Source: Anaerolineaceae bacterium (GTDB lineage: Bacteria > Chloroflexota > Anaerolineae > Anaerolineales > Anaerolineaceae). From it: 64,000 nt of DNA. A model generated the notes under the pieces. It ran no database searches and was not told the DNA's origin. It saw only the letters and a program-made list of their open reading frames with translations. The position numbers were made by a program, and so were the translations under genes. How positions within the stretch are numbered: the first letter of the stretch is position 1; each line of letters starts with the position of its first letter. The stretch is taken from assembly GCA_012839565.1 (NCBI GenBank), contig DUMZ01000005.1, positions 171,444 through 235,443 on the forward strand, read 5' to 3'. Shown here piece by piece: positions 1 through 10,577 of this stretch.

Positions 1-1
1 A

Positions 2-1207
2 AGTTTCAGTGATGGCCCCTACAATGCCCGGGTTGACTTTCTCATTCACGACACACAGACCGACACTTACGAACTCATTGAAGTCAAAAGCAGCACTGAA
101 GTGAAGAAAGACCACATCCCCGACCTTGCTTTTCAGTTCGCCATACTGCAAAACCAAGTCCAAATCAGTAAATGTATCGTGATGCATCTCAATAAAGATT
201 ATCGCCGGCATGGTAACCTGGAAATCAGCGAACTCTTTACGCTTTCCGATGTCACCGATGAAGTCAGAAATGCGGTGCTTGATGTGATTCTCCTCCGTCC
301 TGAAGCGCTTCGTGCGGCGCAGCTGGAGGACTACAGCGAAGCCGCGCACTGTCTGAAACCAAGGGACTGTCCCTATCCAAATTTGTGCCATGCAGACCTG
401 CCCGAACAGTCGATCTATGATGTCCCGTACCTTATGGCCAGAAAAAAACAAGCCCTGCTGGATATCGGCGCGCTCAGCATTCACGATATCCCCAGTGATT
501 TCGCGCTGAGCGAATCACAGCGTCGGGTGGTGGATTGCGCCCAGCAAAACCGCGTGCATATCGACCATGCGCAACTCAAACACGCAATAGACAGTCTGGA
601 ATATCCCTTGTGGTTCCTTGATTATGAATCCTGCATCTCCGCAATCCCTCTTTTTGATGGTCACTGGCCCCAGCAGCAAATTTTGTTCCAGTACTCACTC
701 CACAAAATTGCCTTCCCTGGTGCTAAGCTGGAGCATTTCGCCTTCCTAAGCTTTGAACCCGGCAACCCCATACCCGCTCTCATGGCCAGTTTGCGCGAAA
801 ACCTGGGGAACGGAGGCAGCATCATCGTTTGGAACAAGAATTTCGAAACGACCCGCCATAAAGAACTCATGGAGCTTTACCCGGAACACAGTGCCTATCT
901 GGATAATGTCAACAATCGCATTTTTGACCTGATGGATATAGTCAGCAAACATATGTATTACGACCCGCGTTTCAATGGCCGATATGGGCTTAAATACGTC
1001 TTGCCTGTCCTGGTACCGGAACTTTCCTACGAAGACATGCCCATCAATATTGGCACAAAAGCCAGCGTGGCATGGTGGCAAATGAACGCCGGGCTTATTT
1101 CTGATGACGCTTTGACCGAAGTCCGACAAAACATGCTCGATTATTGCCACCTCGACACCCTGGCGATGGTAAGATTACTGGCGTTCTTTCAGTCAGTACT
1201 CGAATAA
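2..1207 (+). CDS. DUF2779 nuclease-like protein, 5' end outside window
   Basis: The frame is open from base 2, so the gene starts upstream of the window; the ORF-track ATG at 101 is internal. The visible 401 residues begin with a PD-(D/E)XK-like core: VDF near residue 11 and EVKS near residue 27, spaced as in Cas4/RecB-type nucleases. A Cys cluster follows (HCLKPRDCPYPNLC, around residue 116). From about residue 200 comes a DUF2779 segment (FLDYES, then PLFDGHWPQQQ), an RNase H-like exonuclease-type fold. I infer a DNA-processing nuclease; its substrate is unknown. The next gene begins 23 bases downstream and may be cotranscribed. No phage or CRISPR gene is visible beside it. Confidence 0.75.
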   Translation, partial: SFSDGPYNARVDFLIHDTQTDTYELIEVKSSTEVKKDHIPDLAFQFAILQNQVQISKCIVMHLNKDYRRHGNLEISELFTLSDVTDEVRNAVLDVILLRPEALRAAQLEDYSEAAHCLKPRDCPYPNLCHADLPEQSIYDVPYLMARKKQALLDIGALSIHDIPSDFALSESQRRVVDCAQQNRVHIDHAQLKHAIDSLEYPLWFLDYESCISAIPLFDGHWPQQQILFQYSLHKIAFPGAKLEHFAFLSFEPGNPIPALMASLRENLGNGGSIIVWNKNFETTRHKELMELYPEHSAYLDNVNNRIFDLMDIVSKHMYYDPRFNGRYGLKYVLPVLVPELSYEDMPINIGTKASVAWWQMNAGLISDDALTEVRQNMLDYCHLDTLAMVRLLAFFQSVLE

Positions 1208-1230
1208 AAAAGGAAACAAGAAAACACAGC

Positions 1231-3285
1231 ATGATACAAGTTGACAGCTCCGTGCCCCGCAAAAATATCACCCGCGAAAAGCGTCCGTTTGGCTGGGTTG
1301 AACTGCTTTTTGTGCTTGGTTTGATGCTTTATTTGGCGACACGCTTTATCGCTCTCGATAAATTTCCGATTTATTTTTTCTCCGATGAAGCCATTCAGAC
1401 CGAGTTGGCAGGCAAGTTAATCGAAAATGGTTTCAAAGACGCCAGCGGGCAAATCCCGGTCTATTTCGAGAACGGGGGACAGTTCAATCTAAGTCTTTCA
1501 GTCTGGCTGCAAGCCCTGGTGGCGCCATTTGAACGTTCCATCTGGCTCACGCGGGGCATTTCCGCGCTAATCACCGTCATTTTTCCGCTCACGCTTGGCC
1601 TGGCATTGCGCGATTTCTTCAAGATAAAGTATTGGTGGTTCGCGCCCTTTGTTGTCAGCGTGATACCCGCCTGGTTTTTGCACAGTCGCACTGCCTTTGA
1701 AACCGCGCTTGGCACCGCGCTCTTTTGCGTTTTTCTCTACTTTTACCTGCGTTACCGCATGCAAGACCGCGACTTTTTGCCTATCGCGTTGCTGTTTGGC
1801 GCTTTGACCTTTTACGCCTATGCGCCTTTGCAGATGGTCGTCGTGCTGTGTGGTTTTTTCATGCTCATCGTTGACTGGAACTATCACTTTAAAGATAAAA
1901 AAGTGCCCTGGTTGGGCGTCATCACCTTGCTTGTGCTCGCTTTGCCCTATGTCCTGTTTAGAATTCGTCATCCTGAATCGCTTGGACAACATTTCAGCAT
2001 CCTGCAAAGCTACTGGGCTGGCAACGCGTCATTTTTCAGCAAACTAGGCGAGTTCTTTAAGCGTTATCTCAAAGGACTTGACCCGCGATATTGGTTCTTG
2101 CCTAATCAAACCGACCTGATTCGCCATCAGATGAAAGGCATGGCGCACTTTCCACGCCTTTTATCGCCGTTTATCGCTCTGGGAATAATCAAAGCGCTGA
2201 CTAAACTCAAAAATCCCGCCTGGCGCCTGGCCATAATCGCCCTGCTGGTCGCGCCCAGTGGTGCCGCGCTTGCCGATGTCGCGATCACACGCAACTTGGT
2301 AACCGTTGTTCCCCTGGCGATGCTGGCGTGTCTGGGGCTTGACGCGCAGCTAAACTGGCTTGCAAACAAACCTAAAAAAGCGCTTGTGCCTGTCCTGCTG
2401 GTCATTTTGGCTTTAGTTGCTTCAACTGTTTTCATGACCCATACCGCCATCACCAAAGCCCCCACCTGGTATCAGGATTACGGTTTATATGGCATGCAAT
2501 GGGGCGGCAGGGAGCTCTCCGCGGAAATCAAATCTTTCCAGGCTGAACACCCCGAAAAGAAGATTATCGTCAGTCCCACCTGGGCAAACAATACTGATGT
2601 CATCCTGTCTTTTTTCTTGGGCGATCCCTTGCCAGTGGAAGTAAACAGTATCAACGATTGGACTTTTAGCTTGCGGGAACTGGACGAGAACATGGTTTTT
2701 GTCATGCCACCCGAAGAATTTAGCAACGCGAAGGCGAGCGGTAAATTTACGGATTTTGAAGTCGTGCACAGCCTGAACTGGCCCAACGGGGAAACAGGAT
2801 TTTATTTCCTTACTTTAAGATATGTGGACAACGTTCAGGAAATTTTTGATCGCGAAGCTATCGTTCGTGCCCAGCCAGAAGACACCATCATTCGATTGTT
2901 TGACCAAGACGTGCTAGTCAGCCACTCGCTGTTGGATATTGGACACATTTCAAACGCCTTTGATGGCGACAGCAACACGCTCATTCGCGGGCTTGAAGCC
3001 AACCCCCTAAGCATCAAACTGGTTTTTGAAAAGCCCATTGAGATGCGGGGCCTGCGACTGCTCATTGGCTTACCACCTTCTGTGCTCATTGCTGAAATCA
3101 AAGTCGCTGGTGATGGACAGACCTTTCATTCTGGCACGCAAAGCATTGGGTTCGAGAAAAACGACTGGCTGGAAACCTACTTTGCTGGCAGTTACATGGT
3201 TGAAGAACTAAAAATCAGCCTGCGGGAAAACACCAACAATCCCCAGCCCCATATTCACATTTGGGAGATTGAGATTATTGAGTGA
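1231..3285 (+). CDS. GT39-like membrane glycosyltransferase with C-terminal discoidin-like domain
   Basis: The protein has about 684 residues and many hydrophobic helices over its first 420 residues. An acidic pair in the first extracytoplasmic loop (FFSDEAIQTE) resembles the DE site of the PMT/ArnT (GT39, PMT_2) family, which moves sugars from a polyprenyl-phosphate carrier. After the last helix there is a long extracytoplasmic part. Its final 100 residues (AFDGDSNTLI, then KLVFEKPIEMRGLRLLIG) look like an F5/8 type C fold that may bind glycan. I chose ATG 1231, preceded by AAAAAGGAAAC, over the track start at 1144, which lies inside the previous gene. Donor and acceptor cannot be told from sequence. 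Confidence 0.72.
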   Translation: MIQVDSSVPRKNITREKRPFGWVELLFVLGLMLYLATRFIALDKFPIYFFSDEAIQTELAGKLIENGFKDASGQIPVYFENGGQFNLSLSVWLQALVAPFERSIWLTRGISALITVIFPLTLGLALRDFFKIKYWWFAPFVVSVIPAWFLHSRTAFETALGTALFCVFLYFYLRYRMQDRDFLPIALLFGALTFYAYAPLQMVVVLCGFFMLIVDWNYHFKDKKVPWLGVITLLVLALPYVLFRIRHPESLGQHFSILQSYWAGNASFFSKLGEFFKRYLKGLDPRYWFLPNQTDLIRHQMKGMAHFPRLLSPFIALGIIKALTKLKNPAWRLAIIALLVAPSGAALADVAITRNLVTVVPLAMLACLGLDAQLNWLANKPKKALVPVLLVILALVASTVFMTHTAITKAPTWYQDYGLYGMQWGGRELSAEIKSFQAEHPEKKIIVSPTWANNTDVILSFFLGDPLPVEVNSINDWTFSLRELDENMVFVMPPEEFSNAKASGKFTDFEVVHSLNWPNGETGFYFLTLRYVDNVQEIFDREAIVRAQPEDTIIRLFDQDVLVSHSLLDIGHISNAFDGDSNTLIRGLEANPLSIKLVFEKPIEMRGLRLLIGLPPSVLIAEIKVAGDGQTFHSGTQSIGFEKNDWLETYFAGSYMVEELKISLRENTNNPQPHIHIWEIEIIE

Positions 3286-3415
3286 ATTATACTCACATAG
3301 ATAAGCTTCAGCCAAAGTGCAAACTTTCCGTCGAAATTAAAATGCCATACAACTCTATACTGCACAACGCAACATCTCCTCTACAATAAACTTCGAAACA
3401 TTCTGCTTTTTCCCC

Positions 3416-3441
3416 TTGACTCCCAAAAAATATGATATACT
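3416..3441 (+). promoter_or_regulatory. rpsB-tsf promoter (extended -10)
   Basis: TTGACT at 3416-3421 and TATACT at 3436-3441 with TGA directly before it, an extended -10. The spacer is 14 bases, which is short, so the TG element probably compensates. Transcription would begin near 3448, leaving a leader of about 120 bases. Confidence 0.6.
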
Positions 3442-3447
3442 CAATCC

Positions 3448-3569
3448 GGCTCCGGGGTAGACCTTGGAGACTACTATTACACACGCCTTGGTACAGACGC
3501 TCCCGCGTGCCCAAAACGGGTTCGGAGTGCTCGCAAAACCAGGCGGAGGCATAACGCAAAGGAGAAATA
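3448..3569 (+). promoter_or_regulatory. Structured 5' leader of rpsB, candidate r-protein leader
   Basis: The untranslated stretch contains a small hairpin ACGC-tccc-GCGT (3497-3508), a CCC/GGG stem around AAAAC (3510-3520), two copies of CCTTGG, and a long-range match CTCCG (3450-3454) with CGGAG (3523-3527) that could close a multi-branched fold. rpsB leaders that bind S2 are known in several phyla. Whether this is one is inference. It ends in the RBS AAAGGAG. Confidence 0.4.
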
Positions 3570-4433
3570 ATGCCCCCTGTATCAATGAAAGCTCTGCTTG
3601 AGAGCGGTGTCCATTTTGGACACAGAACAAACAAATGGAACCCCAAGATGCGCCCATACATCTTCACCGAGCGCAATGGAATCCACATCATCGACCTTCA
3701 GCAAACCGTTAAATTGCTCGAAGAAGCCGCCGAAAAAGTGACCGAAGTGGTTGCCAACGGTGGTACTGTGCTTTTTGTTGGCACCAAACGCCAGGCTCAG
3801 GAAACCATCCAGGAAGAAGCCGAACGCTGTGGTATGCCCTACGTCAACCAACGCTGGTTGGGTGGCACTCTTACCAACTGGATCACCATCCAGGAACGTA
3901 TCGTTGAACTTGCCCGTCTTGAAAAAATGTTTGAGACCGGCGAAGTCCAGGCGCTAACCAAAAAAGAACGCCTTCTTTTGGAACGCGACATCAATCGCCT
4001 TGACACCCGCCTGAGCGGTCTGCGCAACATGAAAACCCTGCCCAGCCTGCTCTTTGTGGTTGACATCGAACGCGAAGACACCGCAGTAAAAGAAGCCGTT
4101 TCTAAAGACATCCCGGTGCTGGCCATGGTTGACACCAACTGTGATCCCCGCTACATCGATTATGTGATTCCCAGCAACGATGACGCCATCCGCGCCATCA
4201 AACTGCTCGTGGGACGCATTGCCGACGCTGTCGTTGAAGGCAAGCTGATGCGTAAAGACGTTGAGGAAGAAGAAGTACCCGTACTCGAAACCCGTTCCCG
4301 CATCGCCCGCCGCCTGGATGACGACGAAGAACTGGACGACGAAGACCTCTTGGGTGAATCCACCCGAGCCAAAATCATCATCGAACGAGCTCAAGAAGCT
4401 GATGATGACGAAGAAGAAGAAGACGAAGAATAA
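3570..4433 (+). CDS. rpsB: 30S ribosomal protein S2
   Basis: Small-subunit protein uS2, 287 residues against about 240 in E. coli. The N-terminal signature ([20 protein letters not shown]) and the central [11 protein letters not shown] are typical. The extra length is a C-terminal extension after about residue 230 that ends in a run of Asp and Glu ([10 protein letters not shown]). ATG 3570 follows AAAGGAG at good spacing. tsf starts 32 bases after the stop, the usual rpsB-tsf order. The last codons are almost identical to those of tsf; see findings. Confidence 0.97.
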   Translation: MPPVSMKALLESGVHFGHRTNKWNPKMRPYIFTERNGIHIIDLQQTVKLLEEAAEKVTEVVANGGTVLFVGTKRQAQETIQEEAERCGMPYVNQRWLGGTLTNWITIQERIVELARLEKMFETGEVQALTKKERLLLERDINRLDTRLSGLRNMKTLPSLLFVVDIEREDTAVKEAVSKDIPVLAMVDTNCDPRYIDYVIPSNDDAIRAIKLLVGRIADAVVEGKLMRKDVEEEEVPVLETRSRIARRLDDDEELDDEDLLGESTRAKIIIERAQEADDDEEEEDEE

Positions 4434-4465
4434 TATCGCGGTTGCCCCGCAAGAAAAGGAGCAAA

Positions 4466-5095
4466 ATGGAAATTACAATTGATATGATTAAAGACCTGCG
4501 CGAAAAAACCGGCTGTGGAATCATGGACTGCAAAAATGCCCTCATCAATTCCAAAGGCGATTTTGATGCCGCGCTCGAAGTTCTGCGTGCCCAAGGCTTG
4601 CAAAAAGCAGAAAAACGCGTCAACCGCGAAGCTTCCGAAGGCCGTGTTGAAGTATACGTGCACTCTGAAGGCCGTTTGGTTGTGGTTGTGGAAATCAACA
4701 GCGAAACTGACTTCGTTGCCAAATCCGAACCCTTCCTGGAACTCTGCCACGAAGTTGCCCTGCAAATCGCTGCCAACAGCCCCAAATTCGTCTCCGAAGA
4801 AGACATCCCCGCGGAAGTCATCGAAGCCGAAAAAGAAGGCGTTGCCGCTCGCGTGCGCGAAGAAGGCAAACCTGAAGCCATCATTCCCAAAATTGTGGAA
4901 GGCTACATGAAGAAGTACATGGACGAGAACGTTCTGCTCAACCAAAAGTATATTCGCGACGAAAATAAAACCATCGCCGACCTGGTCAACGACAAAGTTG
5001 CCGCCCTTGGCGAACGTATTGTTATCCGCCGCTTCATCCGCTACGCTTTGGGCGAAACCACCAAGCATCTTGAGGAAGAAGAAGACGAAGAATAA
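4466..5095 (+). CDS. tsf: Translation elongation factor Ts
   Basis: EF-Ts recycles EF-Tu by exchanging GDP for GTP. The UBA-like N-terminus (LREKTGCGIMDCKNAL) and the core motif SETDFVAK are both present. At 209 residues it is the short form seen in Thermus and cyanobacteria, with one core repeat less than the roughly 280-residue E. coli protein. I chose ATG 4466 because MEITIDMIK is the conserved start and AAAAGGAGC sits just before it; the track start at 4442 adds eight non-conserved residues. The protein ends in EEEEDEE like S2. A terminator follows directly. Confidence 0.96.
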   Translation: MEITIDMIKDLREKTGCGIMDCKNALINSKGDFDAALEVLRAQGLQKAEKRVNREASEGRVEVYVHSEGRLVVVVEINSETDFVAKSEPFLELCHEVALQIAANSPKFVSEEDIPAEVIEAEKEGVAARVREEGKPEAIIPKIVEGYMKKYMDENVLLNQKYIRDENKTIADLVNDKVAALGERIVIRRFIRYALGETTKHLEEEEDEE

Positions 5096-5104
5096 TTCAA
5101 GCAA

Positions 5105-5136
5105 AAGAGCCGGCCAGATGGTCGGCTCTTTTTTTA
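5105..5136 (+). terminator. Terminator of rpsB-tsf
   Basis: An 11-bp stem (AAGAGCCGGCC with GGTCGGCTCTT, one G-T pair), an AGAT loop and a run of T. It lies 10 bases after the tsf stop. Confidence 0.9.
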
Positions 5137-5143
5137 TACCTTT

Positions 5144-5174
5144 TTGGCGCCAAAACTGGCGACCATGATATTAT
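5144..5174 (+). promoter_or_regulatory. pyrH promoter (extended -10)
   Basis: TTGGCG at 5144-5149 and TATTAT at 5169-5174 preceded by TGA. The 19-base spacer is on the long side. It follows the rpsB-tsf terminator, so pyrH is probably transcribed on its own. Confidence 0.5.
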
Positions 5175-5192
5175 TGTAGCCAAACATAATAA

Positions 5193-5927
<735 letters not shown>

Positions 5928-5952
5928 GCCGATTAAAATCATTTAAAAAAAG

Positions 5953-5986
5953 AAAGCTGGCGCAATATCAAACGCCAGCTTTTTTC
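5953..5986 (+). terminator. Terminator of pyrH
   Basis: Stem AAAGCTGGCG / CGCCAGCTTT with a 10-base loop, followed by TTTT. An A-run on the other side would also allow it to work for the convergent serine hydrolase gene. Confidence 0.88.
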
Positions 5987-6023
5987 TAAATCGAAAGATT
6001 ATCTTCTATATCCCTTTTAAGCC

Positions 6024-7835
6024 CTAGAGCAGCGCCCAGAACTGATAGCTTTGGAAATAGAAAATAGCCACGATAGCCAAGACATTAACAAGGAATAGCA
6101 AAATGGTCTTGAAGCGTTCTTTGGGGTAGGTCTTGAGTACAGGCGGCAGAGACATAAAGCGAATCAGATGCAAAACCAAGCCTATCAAAACCAGTAACGC
6201 CAAAACCGAGACAACAATAACTTGCCATGACAGCGAGAAAGTTAACAAACATGCAAAAAAGCCTAAAAACACCAGCAATACGAAAAGTTGCATCAACAGG
6301 CCAGTCAATCGCCATTTTCGCAAAGGTTGAAGATCTTCAAATTCATCTGGTGTTTGCTGCTTTTTATTGCGTTTTACCAAAGCCCGTATACCCATCACAA
6401 TCAAAATCGTCAAAGACACCAAGCCACCTAATACGATTGCTACAATGGAAAGCAGGACAATGATAAGTTCCGCTGTGCCGATTTTTTTCAAATCAAAAAT
6501 GGGGTGTCTGATGACTGTTTTACCGTCCACAGTGTCCTGTTCCCATGCCTGGCTAAGCATCTCATTGTCCATCGCCATAAACTGCACGCCGGCAATTCGT
6601 AATGGACCGTGTTCAACAGCGCGAAAAGGCTTGAATATTCCCCCCACCAGTTCGCGTTCAGGCATGCCATGTTTGTGGACGTTTTGCTGCCCAAAGATAA
6701 TCTTTTCCAAACCTGCGGTGTAAACCTGCTCGGCTCCTTGGTTGGTCATCACCACAATGCCGATACCTGAAACAGGGTCAAGTTGCAACTTGCTGGACAT
6801 GCCCGCGGTATTGCCCCCATGCCCAAAAACGATAACATCATAATAGTCCACCCAAAAGCCATGGCAGTTTTTAGCCAAGCCACTTTTAGGGAACACATCT
6901 GTGGCACTGTAAAGTGTTTCAAACGTGGCAGGATTTTGAAACAGATGTGAAGCATTTTTTGAACCAGGCACCAGGGCTTGCGCGAATGTAGCAAGGTCTT
7001 TTAATGTGCCTGTCGCAGAACCAGCGGGATACATTGGAACGACAAAGTCACATTCAACAGGCTTTAGTTTTGCTGTATAACAATTTACGTTTTTTCGCTG
7101 AGCCTGCACCCATGTGTTGTCACTCATACCAGGGAAAATAGAGGTGTGGTTCATGTCAAGTGCCTTAAAAATATGGGTATTGACATAATCAGCAAAGTTT
7201 TGTCCGCTTACGCGTTCAACAATATAGCCTGCCAAAGTAGCACCCCAATTGGAATAAGCGGTAAGCTTTCCAGGCGGGAAGATTTGTCTGGGTTCGCTTT
7301 CGACCAGCAAGGTCTCCAGGTTTTTGGCAGAGCCTGCTTCATTGGCGAAAATATTTTTATACACTTCTTCAAACCCAGGCGTATGATTCATCAGATGAAT
7401 CATCGTAATCGGTTCGTCATATGTCAGATCAGAAAGAAGTGTATCAGGCAGATAGGTTCTGATGTCCGCGTTGAGATCCAGCAATCCTTGTTCCCAGACT
7501 TGCATCACGCTTACCCAGGTAATGAGCTTGGTCACACTGCCCCACTCGAAAACAGTATCAGCGTCAACGTGTAAGTTCTCCGCCTTGTTCGCAAAACCAA
7601 AATGATTTTCGTACAGAATCTCATCGCCGTCAAAAACGCCAACTGCCATACCTGCGGTCGTGGCTTGATTTTCCTGGACATAGTCTTCAATCGCCGTTGC
7701 CAGCTGAGAAACGGGCAGACCAGATGGCAAGACCTCTGTGCTTTGCGCTTGGGCACTTTGCAATGGGGAGATAAGCGATATTAATAAAATCGCCAAAAGA
7801 AAGATGATTTGAGTTGTTTTTTGATATTTTTTCAT
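6024..7835 (-). CDS. Membrane-anchored serine hydrolase (beta-lactamase/PBP4-like family)
   Basis: 603 residues with an N-terminal signal segment (residues 10-30) and an extracytoplasmic class C beta-lactamase/esterase-type domain. The catalytic motifs are complete: SVTK with Ser about 100 and Lys 103, YSN near 205, and HGG near 340. The last 150 residues contain four or five membrane helices, so the enzyme is tethered by its C-terminus. Such proteins include D-aminopeptidases, esterases and wall-modifying enzymes; the substrate cannot be assigned. There is no Shine-Dalgarno, and a TATAAT lies six bases before ATG, so a leaderless message is likely. Confidence 0.85.
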   Translation of the reverse strand: MKKYQKTTQIIFLLAILLISLISPLQSAQAQSTEVLPSGLPVSQLATAIEDYVQENQATTAGMAVGVFDGDEILYENHFGFANKAENLHVDADTVFEWGSVTKLITWVSVMQVWEQGLLDLNADIRTYLPDTLLSDLTYDEPITMIHLMNHTPGFEEVYKNIFANEAGSAKNLETLLVESEPRQIFPPGKLTAYSNWGATLAGYIVERVSGQNFADYVNTHIFKALDMNHTSIFPGMSDNTWVQAQRKNVNCYTAKLKPVECDFVVPMYPAGSATGTLKDLATFAQALVPGSKNASHLFQNPATFETLYSATDVFPKSGLAKNCHGFWVDYYDVIVFGHGGNTAGMSSKLQLDPVSGIGIVVMTNQGAEQVYTAGLEKIIFGQQNVHKHGMPERELVGGIFKPFRAVEHGPLRIAGVQFMAMDNEMLSQAWEQDTVDGKTVIRHPIFDLKKIGTAELIIVLLSIVAIVLGGLVSLTILIVMGIRALVKRNKKQQTPDEFEDLQPLRKWRLTGLLMQLFVLLVFLGFFACLLTFSLSWQVIVVSVLALLVLIGLVLHLIRFMSLPPVLKTYPKERFKTILLFLVNVLAIVAIFYFQSYQFWALL

Positions 7836-7841
7836 AGATTA

Positions 7842-7847
7842 ATTATA
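7842..7847 (-). promoter_or_regulatory. -10 box of leaderless serine hydrolase gene
   Basis: On the minus strand TATAAT is followed by exactly six bases (TAATCT) and then the ATG. No convincing -35 is visible. There is no SD-like sequence. Confidence 0.5.
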
Positions 7848-7944
7848 GCGAAACGCGATAACATCTTGTTTCATGACTGTAAAATAGCTGTAAAGCATAC
7901 CTATACTTATGTTTGCCAACTAACAAATTCCCACCCTGGAATAC

Positions 7945-7982
7945 AAAACAGGGTCTTCTGATATTGAAAGCCCTGTTTTTTT
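7945..7982 (-). terminator. Terminator after nitroreductase gene
   Basis: Stem AAAACAGGG / CCCTGTTTT with a 17-base loop between the nitroreductase stop and the serine hydrolase promoter. On the minus strand the stem runs into TTTTG. Confidence 0.65.
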
Positions 7983-8015
7983 ACTTAGAAACTAACTGAG
8001 TCGAAAGCTTACAGC

Positions 8016-8546
8016 TTATGCGATGTAGTGCTTAGCAATTTTTTGTTTATCAACATCACGAACAGGCATTGCTTCGTCAGTTTCGCCGATCGTCACCGAA
8101 CACACCGCCACAAAGCCTTCAGGCAAGCCAAAGCGCGCTTTTAGTTCAGGGTTTTGATTAGCCAGCCCAATCGCGCCCCAAATATCGCAGCTTCCCAATC
8201 CCAAAGCGGTCGCGGCAAGGGTCATGTTATGCGCAATCATTGCCGCGCTGGAGTATTCGTTGTTTTGGGGCACCTCGCCAGCTGGTTTAACAGATACCAG
8301 CACCAAGACTGGCGCGCCAAAGAGCGGGTCTCTATCTCGTCCGGTCTTTTGGCGGACATTTTCAGAGATAGCCTGCAATAAAGTTTTATCGCTAATGACG
8401 GTAAGATGCATATCTTCAAAACGCGCGCGGGCAACCGGCGACAGCATAGCTGCATCCAAAATAAGTTCCAAATCTTCCTGGCTGACAGCTTTTCCAGTAT
8501 ATTGACGGGTAGATCGTCGTCTCTTCAAGACTTCAAAAATTTCCAT
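8016..8546 (-). CDS. Nitroreductase family FMN oxidoreductase
   Basis: A 176-residue flavoprotein of the NfsA/FRP nitroreductase superfamily. The FMN-binding start RRSTRQYTGKAV is clear, as is the helix with AMIAHNMTLAATALGLGSCDIWG and the late VTIGE segment (IGYP position in relatives). Members reduce nitro compounds or quinones with NAD(P)H, or have special substrates; none can be chosen here. ATG 8546 follows AAAGGAG. The gene is divergent from guaB and monocistronic, ending at a hairpin. Confidence 0.88.
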   Translation of the reverse strand: MEIFEVLKRRRSTRQYTGKAVSQEDLELILDAAMLSPVARARFEDMHLTVISDKTLLQAISENVRQKTGRDRDPLFGAPVLVLVSVKPAGEVPQNNEYSSAAMIAHNMTLAATALGLGSCDIWGAIGLANQNPELKARFGLPEGFVAVCSVTIGETDEAMPVRDVDKQKIAKHYIA

Positions 8547-8577
8547 ATATTCTCCTTTGCTTTTTTCTGTTAAGTTT

Positions 8578-8586
8578 ATGATAACA
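8578..8586 (-). promoter_or_regulatory. Nitroreductase promoter (extended -10)
   Basis: TGTTATCAT on the minus strand, that is TGN plus TATCAT. The -35 region is A/T-rich without a good match. The leader would be about 25 bases with a normal RBS. Confidence 0.45.
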
Positions 8587-8687
8587 TGTGAACAGATAAA
8601 TTTTTATTAGAAAATTCGGGGGACATGAAACGCGGGGATAAACAATGCCAAACACGGTTGCTATTCGCCCTGTTTTTACTGGAATAA

Positions 8688-9815
<1,128 letters not shown>

Positions 9816-9825
9816 AGCGTTCTGA

Positions 9826-10572
9826 TTACAAACTGGCGATAAACTCAGCTACCGCGTTGCGACTGACGCGCTTATATTCGCTTTCGGGCGGGCTTTTGGG
9901 GTCCCCAAAACGCAAGTCGGGATTATGTTGCGTGGAACTGTCTTGCATCAGGCGCGAAACACCACCCAGGTGAATTTCGCTTGCGCCTGTTACGGCTAAA
10001 AGCTCTTGCACATTCCCGACGCAAATTCCCCCGCCAGGCATGACCTGCAGACGACCCGCAGCATAGTCCATCATCTCGCGTAAAACATAGCACCCGTCAT
10101 AAGCCGATGAGGCCTGCCCACTGCTTAAAACACGTTGCACACCGATTTTCATCAGGCCATCAAACGCTTCCCGCCAGTCAGGCACGACGTCAATCGCGCG
10201 GTGAAAACACACCGGCACGTCACCAGCCAGTTCGACCATTGCCCGCGTGCGCGCCAAGTCAACACGGCCGTCCGCATGCAAAAAACCGACCACCAAAGCA
10301 TCCGTGCCATGTTTCAGCATCTGTTCCGCGTCGTGCATCGCTACCCTAAAATCACTTTCGGAATAGCAAAACCCGCCCTGGCGGGGACGGATAATTGTCG
10401 CGACTTCAATCTTCGCTTGTGCTTTTAGTTCCAGTAATGAACCCAGCGATGGTGTTAAGCCACCCAAAAAGAGTGCCGAACACAATTCCACGCGGTCCGC
10501 GCCACCATACCAGGCTTCAATGGCATCTTCCGCCGAACCACAGCAGATTTCAACAAGCACTTTGTTTGACAT
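9826..10572 (-). CDS. cutC: CutC family protein (copper homeostasis protein-like)
   Basis: 248 residues of the CutC TIM-barrel family. Recognisable segments are VEICCGSAEDA at the start, GADRVELCSAL, the RPR(Q)GGF loop, GFLHADGRVD, CFHRAID and the MPGGGI segment. CutC was linked to copper tolerance in E. coli, but its biochemical role is disputed. It follows yitT on the same strand: the yitT stop TAG overlaps a possible GTG start (10578), and ATG 10572 lies six bases on. I prefer the ATG because relatives begin a few residues before VEICCG. No SD is visible, so translation is probably coupled. It converges on guaB with only ten bases between the stops. Confidence 0.9.
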   Translation of the reverse strand: MSNKVLVEICCGSAEDAIEAWYGGADRVELCSALFLGGLTPSLGSLLELKAQAKIEVATIIRPRQGGFCYSESDFRVAMHDAEQMLKHGTDALVVGFLHADGRVDLARTRAMVELAGDVPVCFHRAIDVVPDWREAFDGLMKIGVQRVLSSGQASSAYDGCYVLREMMDYAAGRLQVMPGGGICVGNVQELLAVTGASEIHLGGVSRLMQDSSTQHNPDLRFGDPKSPPESEYKRVSRNAVAEFIASL

Positions 10573-10577
10573 TTGCA

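Noticed and set aside
4391-5104. 237-residue minus-strand ORF over tsf
   Set aside because: Antisense shadow of a certain gene; its Phe-rich and Ser-run sequence is the reverse reading of acidic Glu/Lys codons.
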